Notes: a model not told the origin generated them from the sequence alone. Positions 35,969-44,348 are shown, counted from the first letter of the stretch. The stretch is 64,000 nucleotides of DNA from Streptomyces sp. ITFR-21 (GCF_031844685.1 NZ_CP134605.1:6360001-6424000), one strand, 5' to 3'. Made by a program: numbers and translations.

Positions 35969-36112
35969 ATGGACATACGGCACTGCCGGCACGCGGCACG
36001 CCCGCGTGGTGCGTTCCCGGTCCTTGTGGTCCGCCGCCATGTCGACCTGCTGCGGGTCAGCAGCGCCCTGTGTCCGGGTACCGAGACGTCCCCGGGCCCG
36101 CTGACCGTCTGA
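35969..36112 (+). CDS. Putative regulatory leader peptide (47 aa) of the solute-binding-protein gene
   Basis: A 48-codon frame from ATG 35969, preceded by GAGGGGAC, lies between the SAM-IV riboswitch and the binding-protein gene. The core VVRRHVDLLRVSSALCPG aligns with SRRHIDLQRVAGALCPG of the opposite leader, and both peptides are exactly 47 residues. Cys35 is encoded by the rare TGT at 36071-36073 inside CTGTGTCCGGGT. It is too short for standard gene finding. By analogy with known streptomycete leader peptides it probably acts in cis, sensing translation of its Cys codon. The 250 bp between its stop and the next start hold no other clear element. Confidence 0.78.
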   Translation: MDIRHCRHAARPRGAFPVLVVRRHVDLLRVSSALCPGTETSPGPLTV

Positions 36113-36362
36113 GGACCCGCCCGCGACCGGCCCGGTTTGGTCCGGTCCGGTCCCGGCGCTCCGGCTCCGTACCGCTCCCGTTCCTTCCCGCCCGCCGTCG
36201 CCGCGCGGCCGGCCGGGGCCCGCTCCGGCGGCCCCTCGTGGTGCTGCGGGCAGTCGCGCGACCGGATCCCCGCCCGGCCGCCCCCCTTTTCTCTTCTCTT
36301 CCCCCGTCCCGGTGCCCGCCACGTCCCGCACCGGGACCGACCACCGTGCGAGAGGCAATCCC

Positions 36363-37370
36363 GTGACCACCGAAAGACGCTCCAGCCGCCGCGTACCGCG
36401 CCTGGCCGCGGCCACCGCCGCGGCAGCCGTGGGACTGACCCTGCTGGTCGCCTGCGGCAGCTCCTCCGACGACTCCGGCTCGGCCGCGCCCTCCGGTACC
36501 GGCGCCACGACCGCCGCCGCCCCGGCCACGTCGGCCGCCTCCACCGCCATCCCGGACCAGGACGTCGTCTCCGCCGTCGCCACCGACCCGACGCTGAACG
36601 CGGAGCTGCCCGCCAAGATCCGCGCCGCCGGCAAGCTGACCCTCGGCACCACCCAGACGCCCGGCGTCTCCGGCCTGCCGCACGGCGGCGAGAACTCCGA
36701 CGGCGACCCCATCGGCCTCGACGTCGACCTGCGCAACGCCGTCGCCAAGGTGCTCGGCGTCACCTGGAACGTGGAGTACGGCACCTTCCCCACGGTGATC
36801 CCCGGCGTCCAGAACGCCAAGTACGACGTCGGCCAGGACAACTTCGGCGTCACCAAGGCCCGCGAGGAGGTGGTCGACTTCGCGACCTACCTCAACGACG
36901 GCCAGTCCTTCCTGGGCGCCAAGGACGTACCGATCGACTCCGCCACGCAGCTCACCGACCTGTGCGGGCTGACGATCGCCACCAGCCCGGGGTCGACCTT
37001 CCAGCAGATCCTCACCGACGGCGCCTCCAAGTGCGCCGGGGTCGGCAAGAAGCCGTACAAGGTCCAGTACTTCACCGACAGCGCGCCGATCTTCCTCGGC
37101 CTGGCCAACGGCAAGGTGGACATCTACTTCGGCCCGACGCTCAGCCTGAAGTACGACGCGACCCACGTGCCGAACACCAAGTACCTCGGCCAGATCAGCA
37201 CCACGCCGGTCGGGTTCGTCACCGCCAAGGGCTCGCCGATCGCCAAGGCACTGTCCGACGCGGTCAACAAGCTGATCGCGTCCGGCGACTACGCGAAGAT
37301 CTTCGCCAAGTGGGACGTGGCCGGTACCGGCGTCACCGCCTCGCAGGTCAACCCGCCCGCCACCTTCTGA
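36363..37370 (+). CDS. Amino-acid-type ABC transporter substrate-binding lipoprotein (SBP family 3)
   Basis: 335 residues. Lipoprotein signal with lipobox LLVAC, an Ala/Ser/Thr-rich spacer to about residue 65, then a family-3 solute-binding domain (KLTLGTTQTPGVSG, GLDVDLRNAVAKVLGV, KYDVGQDNFGVTKAREEVVDFATY, GLTIATSPGSTFQQIL). GTG 36363 follows GAGAGG. The SAM-IV riboswitch and Cys leader upstream point to import of a sulfur amino acid or other sulfur source. No permease or ATPase genes follow, so it must dock to components encoded elsewhere, or the rest of the operon has been lost. Confidence 0.88.
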   Translation: MTTERRSSRRVPRLAAATAAAAVGLTLLVACGSSSDDSGSAAPSGTGATTAAAPATSAASTAIPDQDVVSAVATDPTLNAELPAKIRAAGKLTLGTTQTPGVSGLPHGGENSDGDPIGLDVDLRNAVAKVLGVTWNVEYGTFPTVIPGVQNAKYDVGQDNFGVTKAREEVVDFATYLNDGQSFLGAKDVPIDSATQLTDLCGLTIATSPGSTFQQILTDGASKCAGVGKKPYKVQYFTDSAPIFLGLANGKVDIYFGPTLSLKYDATHVPNTKYLGQISTTPVGFVTAKGSPIAKALSDAVNKLIASGDYAKIFAKWDVAGTGVTASQVNPPATF

Positions 37371-37438
37371 CCGCCGCGGCGGCGTGACGCCGCGGGGGCG
37401 GCCGGCCCCCGCGGCGTCACCCGGCCGGCGGCCCGCCG

Positions 37439-38272
37439 CTACCCGCCGGCCCCGCCCGCCTCGATCCGGCGGACCGCGGTGTCCAGGGCGGCGTCCCGGG
37501 ACGGGTAGACCTCGCACACCGGGTGGCCGTCCGGGGTACGGGTGTGGTCGATCTCCCACAGGCTCAGCTCGCCGCCGTCCAGCAGCAGGAAGGCGTGCTC
37601 GTACAGTGCCCAGGAGACCAGTCGGCCCCCGATCACCGAACTGCGCCGGGTGACGATGCTGATGTCGTGCGCGATGGCCGCGTGCAGCTGCAGCAGCACG
37701 TCCTCGCCGGGCGCGTTGGCGTTGCTGGCCCGGCGCAGCAGCCGCCGGGCGTGCTCGGGCGACCGGTTCTCGGTGTACGCGCGGCGGTAGGCCTCCCGGC
37801 CCGGGACCGGTGGTTCGTCGGCCGGGTCCGGTTCGCCGGGGACCGCCGGCCCGGCCGTCCCACCGGGCAACGGCCAGGGGTCCGACGGCAGTTCGGCCGG
37901 GCCGCCGGCGCCGCCGAAGGCTGTGTCCACCGCCCACTCGGCGAGCGCCATGTCGTCGCGGTCGGCGAACACCGCGTGCCGCACCCGGCCGTCGGGGCCG
38001 GTGTTGTGCTCCAGCTCCCACAGCACCAGGACCTCGCCGTCGGGCAGCAGGAAACTATGGCGGTACGTCCTGCGGTCCAGCCCGCGCGGCGGCCCCTTGG
38101 CGTGCCGGCAGGACTGGAGACCGCAGTAGTGCATCAACGCGAACCGCGCCTCAGCGAGTTGCCGCGCGATCCGGGTGCCGTTCTCGGCGCGGGCCAGTAA
38201 CCGGGCCAGCTGCTCCCCCGGCCGACCGCCTGACCGTACGACTTCCGCCGTCTGTGCGGGCTCTGGGTCCAT
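37439..38272 (-). CDS. Protein with two tandem DUF6227-like units
   Basis: 277 residues, soluble. Two halves align with each other: LARLLARAENG ... RTYRHSFLLPDGEVLVLWELEHN-TGPDGRVRHAVFADRD in the first, and ARRLLRRASNA ... YEHAFLLLDGGELSLWEIDH-TRTPDGHPVCEVYPSRD in the second, separated by a Pro/Gly-rich linker (about 125-155). Each unit resembles the streptomycete DUF6227 family, for which I know no function. An internal duplication is directly visible. It is monocistronic and convergent with the binding-protein gene (stops about 70 bp apart). The assignment to DUF6227 is from memory of the motif. Confidence 0.72.
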   Translation of the reverse strand: MDPEPAQTAEVVRSGGRPGEQLARLLARAENGTRIARQLAEARFALMHYCGLQSCRHAKGPPRGLDRRTYRHSFLLPDGEVLVLWELEHNTGPDGRVRHAVFADRDDMALAEWAVDTAFGGAGGPAELPSDPWPLPGGTAGPAVPGEPDPADEPPVPGREAYRRAYTENRSPEHARRLLRRASNANAPGEDVLLQLHAAIAHDISIVTRRSSVIGGRLVSWALYEHAFLLLDGGELSLWEIDHTRTPDGHPVCEVYPSRDAALDTAVRRIEAGGAGG

Positions 38273-38363
38273 CCGGCCCTCCAGGCTCCGACGTCACCGA
38301 CCCTGCTGGCGACTCAGGCTAGTGGCACCGTTGCCTTCCGTCCTCCCGAACGCCGGGATTTCA

Positions 38364-38388
38364 GGCGCGCGGAACCGCGACGCGCGCC
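38364..38388 (-). terminator. Hairpin after the AraC-type gene
   Basis: GGCGCGCG (38364-38371) pairs with CGCGCGCC (38381-38388), nine-base loop, 22 bp beyond the stop of the AraC-type regulator. Confidence 0.5.
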
Positions 38389-38410
38389 CCCGCGGCCGGG
38401 CCGGACCAGG

Positions 38411-39532
38411 TCAGCCGATACCCGGGTCCGCGCCGGGGTGCCCCTCGGCGTCCCAGCGGCGCATCGCGCGCCGCAGCGAACGCGGTTCGGCGAAGCCCAG
38501 CCGGCTCGCGAGCTGGGCCGGACCGCCGCCCTCACGGCGCAGTCCGGCGGACTGCTCGCGCCGTACCGCGTCCACCTCGGCCCGCCAGGTGGTGCCGACC
38601 TCGCCCAAGCGGCGCTGCAGGGTCCGCTGGCTGATCGCCAGCCGGCCGGCCGCCGTCGCCAACGAGGGTCGGCCGCCCGGAAGTTGCGCGGCTATCACGT
38701 CCCGCAGGCCGGGTACCGCGGCCTCCGCCGCGAGCAGCGTCCGGGCGGCCGGGCGGGACGGCGGGCGCAGCGCGGCGGCGTTGCGGCGGATGATCGCGGC
38801 GAGCGAGGCGTCCGCGGTGACCAGCGGCACCGCGAGATCGCGGCGGTGGAGCGTCAGCGAGTCCGTGGCCGCGCCGAACTCGATCCGGGCCGAGCCGAAG
38901 GCGTCGGCGTAGCGGTGCAGCCCGTGCGGCGGCTTGTGGGTGAAGGTGATCCGGCTCGGGGACAGCGCGCTCGCGGTGGCGTGCCGCAGCAGCGAGGTGA
39001 ACACCGCGAAGGAGAACTCGGCGACCACACCGCGCAGCCGCCGGTCGCCGTCCCGCACGCCGTAGTCGGCGGTCAGCTCGTCGGCGGACTCCTCGACGGT
39101 CATCACGGAGTTGGTGCTCAGTACGTGGATGCCGCCGATCACGTCGGCCAGGCCTGCGCCGACGGTGGGCGCGGTGCTGAAGAGGTAGTCGAACAGGTCG
39201 AGCCGCCCCGGCCGGTAGCGGGTGGCGGCCAGCAACCCGACGTCCGGCCGTCCGGTACGGGCCAGCACCGCGTCCCACAACCGGTAGGTGGACGACGAGG
39301 GGACGCGGGCGGCCTCCGGTCCGCGCAGGACCGCCGGCACCCCGGCGGCCCGCGCCAGCGCCTCGGCCTCCCGGGTCCCGCGGGAGGCCGCGGTGGCGAT
39401 GAACCGCGGCAGGGCGACGCTCTCGGTGAGCGCGGCGGCCGGCGCGAAGGCGTCCGCGGCGCCGGCCGGCCCGGGAACGGGGGCCGGCAGGGCGGGCGTC
39501 GGCAGGGCGGCGGTCGGGTCTGCTGGCGGCAC
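38411..39532 (-). CDS. AraC family transcriptional regulator (OruR/arabinose-binding-like N terminus)
   Basis: 373 residues. The N-terminal ~200 residues match the AraC ligand-binding domain found in OruR/ArgR-like regulators (TYRLWDAVLARTGRPDVGLLAA, FDYLFSTAPTVGAGLADVI). The C-terminal HTH_18 domain (LATAAGRLAISQRTLQRRLGEVGTTWRAEVDAVRRE ... LASRLGFAEPRSLRRAMRRW) binds DNA. GTG 39532, just after GGAGGGAG, is the best start; the frame further upstream is low-complexity. Its targets are unknown; the divergent region upstream (39533-39904) contains no other gene and no clear operator. Confidence 0.85.
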   Translation of the reverse strand: MPPADPTAALPTPALPAPVPGPAGAADAFAPAAALTESVALPRFIATAASRGTREAEALARAAGVPAVLRGPEAARVPSSSTYRLWDAVLARTGRPDVGLLAATRYRPGRLDLFDYLFSTAPTVGAGLADVIGGIHVLSTNSVMTVEESADELTADYGVRDGDRRLRGVVAEFSFAVFTSLLRHATASALSPSRITFTHKPPHGLHRYADAFGSARIEFGAATDSLTLHRRDLAVPLVTADASLAAIIRRNAAALRPPSRPAARTLLAAEAAVPGLRDVIAAQLPGGRPSLATAAGRLAISQRTLQRRLGEVGTTWRAEVDAVRREQSAGLRREGGGPAQLASRLGFAEPRSLRRAMRRWDAEGHPGADPGIG

Positions 39533-39904
39533 TCCTGCTCCCTCCGGCGATCGGCGGACAACAGCCCTCCCACGGGCCCCGGTGGTTCCGCGGCGGGCGT
39601 CCTCGCAGCCTACCCGCGGTATGGCGCGTTGGGTCCGCCGGCCGGCACGTTGCGTCCTCCTCTTCCGCGGCCCGCCGGTCCATGATGGCCGGACCGGTGC
39701 CCCAAGCACTGGGGATCCGCGCAGGGGGGAACGGATCCGGCGGGGGGAGGTCTGGTGCGGGCCCGCCACGGCCCGCACCAACCTCGCGCCTCCCGCGGTG
39801 ACGCCCGGCCGCCCGTGCCGCCCGCGGCCTGCGGTGCCCGCGTCCGCGCCGCCGTCGCCGCCGGTGCGAGCACAGCGGGTCCGGAGAGCCGGCAGGCCCG
39901 GCCG
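39533..39904. other. Intergenic region between AraC-type and TetR-type genes
   Basis: Nothing convincing is seen: no ribosome-site-linked frame, no strong promoter and only short GC inverted repeats near 39880-39917, which may end the tetR-type transcript. Confidence 0.3.
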
Positions 39905-40546
39905 TCACGTCTCCGGAACCGGCCAGTGCTCGCGCCCGGTGTTGATGATGCGCATCCGCAGCCCCGCCGTGTGGGCGACCCGCTCGCGCCGCGCGTCGTC
40001 GCCCGGGGCCACGTCGAGGAAGGCCGTCGCCGTCATCACCGTGTGGTCGACGTAGAGCTCCGCCAGCACCCGCACGTCGTCCGCCGGCCACCCGGCGGAG
40101 AGCGGCTGCCCGGCCAGGCCGACCGCCACCTCGTCGGCGAAGCGCCGCAGCTCGCCGGCGATCGCCTCGCGGACCGGCCGGACGCCGCCGAAGCGCTCCC
40201 GGGCGATGAAGCGGACGTGCGGCCGGTGCCGGTCCACGTACTCCGCGGTGATCGCCACCGTACGGTCGATGCGCGCGGCCGAGTCCGCCGAGCCGTCGGC
40301 CATCACCGCCCGGATGGCGGTGTGCAGGCTGCCCAGCGCCTCGCCGACCAGTGCGACGCCGAGGCCGGCCATGTCCGGGAAGTGCCGGTAGAAGGCGGCG
40401 GGGGAGACTCCGACCTCCCGGGTGAGCTCGCGCAGGCCCAGGCTGCTGAGGTTCTGGTGCTCCAGCAGCCGCAGTCCGGCGTCCAGCAGAGCCTGGCGGG
40501 TGTGCTGCTTCTGGGTCCGGCGGACCCCGGCGGACGTGTGACCCAT
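39905..40546 (-). CDS. TetR family regulator (FabR-like)
   Basis: 213 residues. N-terminal HTH LTREVGVSPAAFYRHFPDMAGL preceded by a typical first helix (RQALLDAGLRLLEHQNLSSL); the rest is the helical ligand-binding domain. The HTH and RHFPDM motif resemble FabR-type repressors of unsaturated fatty acid genes. Upstream, the 15-mer TCAGTRAACARCTGT occurs twice (40552-40566, 40610-40624), once near each divergent promoter, so it probably controls itself and the two small membrane protein genes on the plus strand. Ligand unknown. Confidence 0.88.
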   Translation of the reverse strand: MGHTSAGVRRTQKQHTRQALLDAGLRLLEHQNLSSLGLRELTREVGVSPAAFYRHFPDMAGLGVALVGEALGSLHTAIRAVMADGSADSAARIDRTVAITAEYVDRHRPHVRFIARERFGGVRPVREAIAGELRRFADEVAVGLAGQPLSAGWPADDVRVLAELYVDHTVMTATAFLDVAPGDDARRERVAHTAGLRMRIINTGREHWPVPET

Positions 40547-40551
40547 GTCAT

Positions 40552-40624
40552 TCAGTAAACAGCTGTTCTCCCGGTTTCTCCAGTTCCGGCCGGGGCTAGA
40601 CTCAAGGAGTCAGTGAACAACTGT
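40552..40624. promoter_or_regulatory. Two TetR-type operator copies between divergent genes
   Basis: TCAGTAAACAGCTGT (40552-40566) and TCAGTGAACAACTGT (40610-40624) agree at 13 of 15 positions and lie in the same orientation 58 bp apart. The first starts 5 bp from the tetR-type start codon; the second lies 38 bp before the 50-aa membrane protein gene. Confidence 0.6.
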
Positions 40625-40661
40625 AAGCTGAAAATCCCGACTCCTCGGAGGTGCAGCGGAC

Positions 40662-40814
40662 ATGAGCCTCGTCGTCCTTCTGCTGGGCATGGGCATCCTG
40701 ATGGGCGCCGCCGCCCACACCTCGCTCACCGCCTTCACCGTGGCGGCCGTCGCCATCGTGCTCTGGCTGGCCGGCTTCGCGGTCCGCGAACGCCTCGGCC
40801 GCCACCGCGGTTGA
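40662..40814 (+). CDS. Small membrane protein (50 aa)
   Basis: 51 codons from ATG 40662 to TGA 40814, preceded by GGAGG eleven bases upstream. Two hydrophobic segments (SLVVLLLGMGILMGAAA and FTVAAVAIVLWLAGFAV) are followed by a basic end RERLGRHRG, so it should be a two-helix membrane protein with a cytoplasmic tail. Divergent from the FabR-like tetR gene and probably under its control, it likely forms an operon with the next small gene. Function unknown. Confidence 0.7.
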   Translation: MSLVVLLLGMGILMGAAAHTSLTAFTVAAVAIVLWLAGFAVRERLGRHRG

Positions 40815-40931
40815 CGCCTGACATCGGCCGGCGCCTGACATCGGCCATCCAGCCCCGGGCACCCGCCCGGCCACGGCGCCGCGGCACCCCGGGGCCCCGC
40901 CAACCCCACGACAGCTTCCGGAGGGAACACC

Positions 40932-41219
40932 GTGCACACCGCAGCCACCCCGGTCGCGACCGGTACCCCGGCCGCGCGCGACCGCAACCGCGACGCCGAC
41001 GGCATGGCCGTGGCGTCCTTCCTGCTGGGCCTGCCGGGCCTGCTGGTCCTCAACCTGGTGCTCGGCCCGGCCGCCGTCGTGCTGGCCCTGGCCGCGCTGG
41101 CCCGGGGCACCGGCCGTCGCGGGCGCGCCCTGCTCGGCCTCGCCCTCGGTATCGCCGACCTGGCGGTCCTGGTCGGGCTGACCGTGGCCGACCACGGCGT
41201 CATCTGGTCCTTCACCTGA
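40932..41219 (+). CDS. Small DUF4190-like membrane protein
   Basis: 95 residues from GTG 40932, which follows GGAGGGAACACC. After a 25-residue polar N terminus are two or three membrane helices (MAVASFLLGLPGLLVLNLVLGPAAVVLALAALA; LGLALGIADLAVLVGLTVA) joined by GRRGRALLG, the usual pattern of DUF4190-type proteins. It follows the 50-aa membrane protein by 117 bp and may share its TetR-controlled promoter. Function unknown; a role in envelope homeostasis is only a guess. Confidence 0.65.
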   Translation: MHTAATPVATGTPAARDRNRDADGMAVASFLLGLPGLLVLNLVLGPAAVVLALAALARGTGRRGRALLGLALGIADLAVLVGLTVADHGVIWSFT

Positions 41220-41292
41220 GTCGGCGGCCCGCCGCCCCGGCCCGCCGCGCGCCGCGTCGAGCGGCGCCCTCAAACGTGCCGGGACGTGGGAG

Positions 41293-41313
41293 GGGCCGGG
41301 CCGCCGCCGGCCC
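41293..41313 (-). terminator. Hairpin after the glyA gene
   Basis: GGGCCGG (41293-41299) pairs with CCGGCCC (41307-41313), seven-base loop, 9 bp past the glyA stop. Confidence 0.5.
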
Positions 41314-41322
41314 GACAGGACG

Positions 41323-42792
41323 TCAGCTCAGGTCGATGCCAGGGTAGAGCGGGAAGCCCGTCAACAGGTCCGCCGCACGGTCCGCGACCTGCTCGGCCAC
41401 CGCCGTGTCCAGCGCGTGGTGCGCCTTGGACAGACCGCCCTTGGGCGCGGGCGCCGCACTCGTCCCGGCCAGTACCGTGTCGATCAGTCCGGCGATCTCG
41501 TCCATCTCGGGCGCGCCCAGGCCCCGGGTGGTGAGCGCCGGGGTGCCGATCCTGATGCCCGAGGTGTACCAGGCGCCGTTCGGGTCCTGCGGCACCGAGT
41601 TGCGGTTGGTGACGATGCCCGACTCCAGCAGCGCCGCCTCCGCCTGACGGCCCGTCAGGCCGTAGCCGGAGACGTCGATCAGCACCAGGTGGTTGTCGGT
41701 GCCGCCGGTGACCAGCTTCGCGCCCCGCTTGAGCAGGCCCTCGGCCAGCGCCCGCGCGTTGTCCACCACGGCCTGCGCGTAGTCGCCGAACTCCGGCCGG
41801 GACGCCTCGGCCAGCGCGACCGCCTTGGCCGCCATCACATGCGGCAGCGGGCCGCCGAGCACCATCGGGCAGCCGCGGTCCACGTGCTCGGCCAGCCCCT
41901 CGTCGCACAGCACCATGCCCCCGCGCGGGCCGCGCAGCGACTTGTGGGTGGTGGTGGTGACGATGTTCGCGTGCGGTACCGGGTCGAAGTCGCCGGTCAG
42001 CACCTTGCCGGCCACCAGGCCCGCGAAGTGCGCCATGTCCACCATCAAGGTGGCCCCGACCTCGTCGGCGATCTCCCGCATGATGCGGAAGTTGACCAGC
42101 CGGGGATAGGCGGAGTAGCCCGCGACCAGGATCAGCGGCCGGAACTCCCGGGCCGTGGCGCGCAGCGCGTCGTAGTCCAGCAGCCCGGTCACCGGGTCGG
42201 TGCCGTAGCTGCGCTGCTCGAACATCTTGCCGGAGATGTTCGGCCGGAAGCCGTGGGTGAGGTGGCCGCCCGCGTCCAGCGACATGCCGAGCATCCGCTG
42301 GTTGCCGAACGCGGCGCGCAACTCGGCCCAGTCCTCCTCGGACAGGTCGTTGACCTGCCGCACCCCGGCCCTGGCCAGCGCCGGGCTCTCCACCCGCTGC
42401 GACAGCACCGCCCAGAAGGCGACCAGGTTGGCGTCGATGCCCGAGTGCGGCTGCGCGTAGGCGTGCGCGGCGCCGAAGACGTTGCGGGCGTGCTCGGCGG
42501 CCAGCTCCTCCACCGTGTCCACGTTGCGGCAGCCCGCGTAGAAGCGCCGGCCGACAGTGCCCTCGGCGTACTTGTCGCTGAGCCAGTTGCCCATGGTCAG
42601 CAGGACGGCCGGGGAGGCGTAGTTCTCACTCGCGATCAGCTTGAGCATCTCGCGCTGGTCGGTGAGCTCGCGGCCGATGGCGTCCGCGATCCGCGGCTCC
42701 ACCGCCCGGATCACGTCGAGTGCGTTGCGGTAGGCGATCGATTCGGGGGTGTACGCGGTGCCGGTCGGCGCGGCGGACGACTGCTCGGCCAT
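41323..42792 (-). CDS. glyA: Serine hydroxymethyltransferase, long form
   Basis: 489 residues. PLP-dependent enzyme converting serine and tetrahydrofolate to glycine and methylene-THF. The PLP lysine is in TTTTHKSLRGPRGG; other signatures are ASENYASPAVL, EGTVGRRFYAGCRNVD, QPHSGIDANL, and DMAHFAGLVAGK. It belongs to the longer actinobacterial type, with an extra segment (about 132-180: VESPALARAGVRQVNDLSEE...) absent from the ~420-residue form, so a second, shorter GlyA may exist elsewhere in the genome. ATG 42792; a ZTP riboswitch lies in its leader. Confidence 0.95.
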   Translation of the reverse strand: MAEQSSAAPTGTAYTPESIAYRNALDVIRAVEPRIADAIGRELTDQREMLKLIASENYASPAVLLTMGNWLSDKYAEGTVGRRFYAGCRNVDTVEELAAEHARNVFGAAHAYAQPHSGIDANLVAFWAVLSQRVESPALARAGVRQVNDLSEEDWAELRAAFGNQRMLGMSLDAGGHLTHGFRPNISGKMFEQRSYGTDPVTGLLDYDALRATAREFRPLILVAGYSAYPRLVNFRIMREIADEVGATLMVDMAHFAGLVAGKVLTGDFDPVPHANIVTTTTHKSLRGPRGGMVLCDEGLAEHVDRGCPMVLGGPLPHVMAAKAVALAEASRPEFGDYAQAVVDNARALAEGLLKRGAKLVTGGTDNHLVLIDVSGYGLTGRQAEAALLESGIVTNRNSVPQDPNGAWYTSGIRIGTPALTTRGLGAPEMDEIAGLIDTVLAGTSAAPAPKGGLSKAHHALDTAVAEQVADRAADLLTGFPLYPGIDLS

Positions 42793-42824
42793 GGGGGTCC
42801 TCGGGTTCGAAGCGGATCCGGAAA

Positions 42825-42916
42825 CGGGACGGCCCAGGCGCACGGCACTCGGTGGAGTTGCGTACGGGCCGCTCCCTGATGGTTGACCCCATCCCAGCGC
42901 GCCAGTCACGGCCCGC
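42825..42916 (-). promoter_or_regulatory. ZTP (pfl) riboswitch in the glyA leader
   Basis: On the minus strand from 42916: GGGCCGTGACTGGCG, a GC stem, GGGTCAACCATCAGGGAGCG, a variable linker, then CCGTGCGCCTGGGCCGTCCC. CGTGACTGGCG and the pseudoknot-forming GCCTGGGC are the invariant parts of the ZTP/ZMP-sensing riboswitch, which activates folate and purine one-carbon genes such as glyA. It ends 32 bp before the start codon, so control of translation initiation or early termination is possible. Confidence 0.85.
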
Positions 42917-43108
42917 GGTGAGCCTACCAACGCCGTGCCCCGGGCGGCGACCGGTACCGCCCGCCGGGCCGCCCGGACGGGCCGGTCCCGGCGGGTGTTT
43001 GGATGGAGGCGCCCCCGGGCCCCGGGCCGTGGCCGAGAAGGCCCGCCGGGCCCCGGGCGGCGGCCGCCGCCCGGCCGCCCCCGTGACCGTACGACCGACT
43101 GGAGCCCC

Positions 43109-44128
43109 ATGGACACCGCCGCCCCGCCCGTCACCAGCCGCGTCAGCGCCGGCACCGCGGTGATCGATCTCGACCGGCCCGCGGCGCTCAACGCGCTGGA
43201 CCTGACCATGGTCCGGCTGATCACGAAGGCCCTGGAGGAGTGGCGGGACGACCCGGCCGTACGGTCGGTGGTGATCCGCAGCACCTCGCCCAAGGCGTTC
43301 TGCGCCGGCGGTGACATCAGGGCGGTGCGCGACGCCGGGGTACGCGGCGACGACGCGGCCGTGCACACCTACTTCGCCGCCGAATACGCGCTCAACGCGC
43401 TGATCGCCGGCTACCCCAAGCCGTACACCGCGCTCATCGACGGCTACGCGATGGGCGGCGGTCTCGGCATCTCGGTGCACGGCTCGGCCCGGGTGGTCAC
43501 CGAGCGGGCGGTGCTCGCCATGCCGGAGACCGCCATCGGGTTCTTCCCCGACATCGGCGCCAGCCACTTCCTGCCCCGGCTGCCCGGCGCGACCGGCTGG
43601 TACCTCGGCCTGACCGGTCTGCGGATCGGCGGCGCGGCGGCCGTGGAGTGCGGCCTGGCCACCCACTACGTGCCCGCCGCCGAACTGCCCGCGCTGGAGG
43701 CCGCGCTGCTGGCCGGCGAGCCGCCCGCCGCGGCACTGGACCGGTACGCCGCCGCCGCGCCGCCGTCCGCCCTCGCCGCGCACCGGCCGGCCGTCGAGCG
43801 CTGCTTCACCGCCCCGGACCTCGGCGAACTGCGCGGCCGGCTCGCCGCCGAGGACGCGGACCGGGAGTGGGCCGACGAGACCCTCGCGCTGCTGGCGGCG
43901 GCCTCGCCGATGAGCCTCGCCGTCACCTTCGGCCTGCTGCGGGCCGGCGCCGGATCGAGCCTGGCCGACTGCCTGGCCCGGGAGCTCGGCCTGGCCCGCC
44001 GGATCGCCCACGCCCCCGACTTCCACGAGGGCGTGCGGGCCGCGCTGATCGACAAGGACCGCGCGCCGGCCTGGTCGCCGTACCCGTGGACCGGCCTGTC
44101 GGACGCGGGACGCGGGCACCGCCCGTGA
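43109..44128 (+). CDS. Enoyl-CoA hydratase/isomerase family, 3-hydroxyisobutyryl-CoA hydrolase type
   Basis: 339 residues. Crotonase fold with oxyanion motifs KAFCAGGDIRAVRD and YAMGGGLGISVHG. The block MPETAIGFFPDIGASHFLPRLPG and the C-terminal ELGLARRIAHAPDFHEGVRAALIDKDRAPAW are specific to 3-hydroxyisobutyryl-CoA hydrolases of valine catabolism rather than to simple enoyl-CoA hydratases. ATG 43109 is preceded by GGAG. No other valine-degradation genes are adjacent. A 14-bp perfect stem follows the stop directly. Confidence 0.9.
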   Translation: MDTAAPPVTSRVSAGTAVIDLDRPAALNALDLTMVRLITKALEEWRDDPAVRSVVIRSTSPKAFCAGGDIRAVRDAGVRGDDAAVHTYFAAEYALNALIAGYPKPYTALIDGYAMGGGLGISVHGSARVVTERAVLAMPETAIGFFPDIGASHFLPRLPGATGWYLGLTGLRIGGAAAVECGLATHYVPAAELPALEAALLAGEPPAAALDRYAAAAPPSALAAHRPAVERCFTAPDLGELRGRLAAEDADREWADETLALLAAASPMSLAVTFGLLRAGAGSSLADCLARELGLARRIAHAPDFHEGVRAALIDKDRAPAWSPYPWTGLSDAGRGHRP

Positions 44129-44203
44129 CCCCGGGTGCCGGTGGGGCGTGAGGAGCCGTGCTCCGGCGATCGGGGCGGAGCGGGCCGGGACCGGCACCCG
44201 GGG
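44129..44203 (+). terminator. Long-loop hairpin after the crotonase gene
   Basis: CCCCGGGTGCCGGT (44129-44142) pairs perfectly with 44190-44203; the 47-base loop is itself GC-rich. It starts at the base after the stop codon. Confidence 0.55.
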
Positions 44204-44348
44204 CCACGGGCGGCGGCACCCGGCCGCGTCGGGGCGCCGCGGCGGCCGGGCCGGTCCGGCCGCCCCTTCCGCGTTGTTAGGGTGTGGCCGGTCATCCGTC
44301 ACCAGCTCGCCGCGCGGGCCCCGCCACCTCCGAGGACGTGCAGGACCT

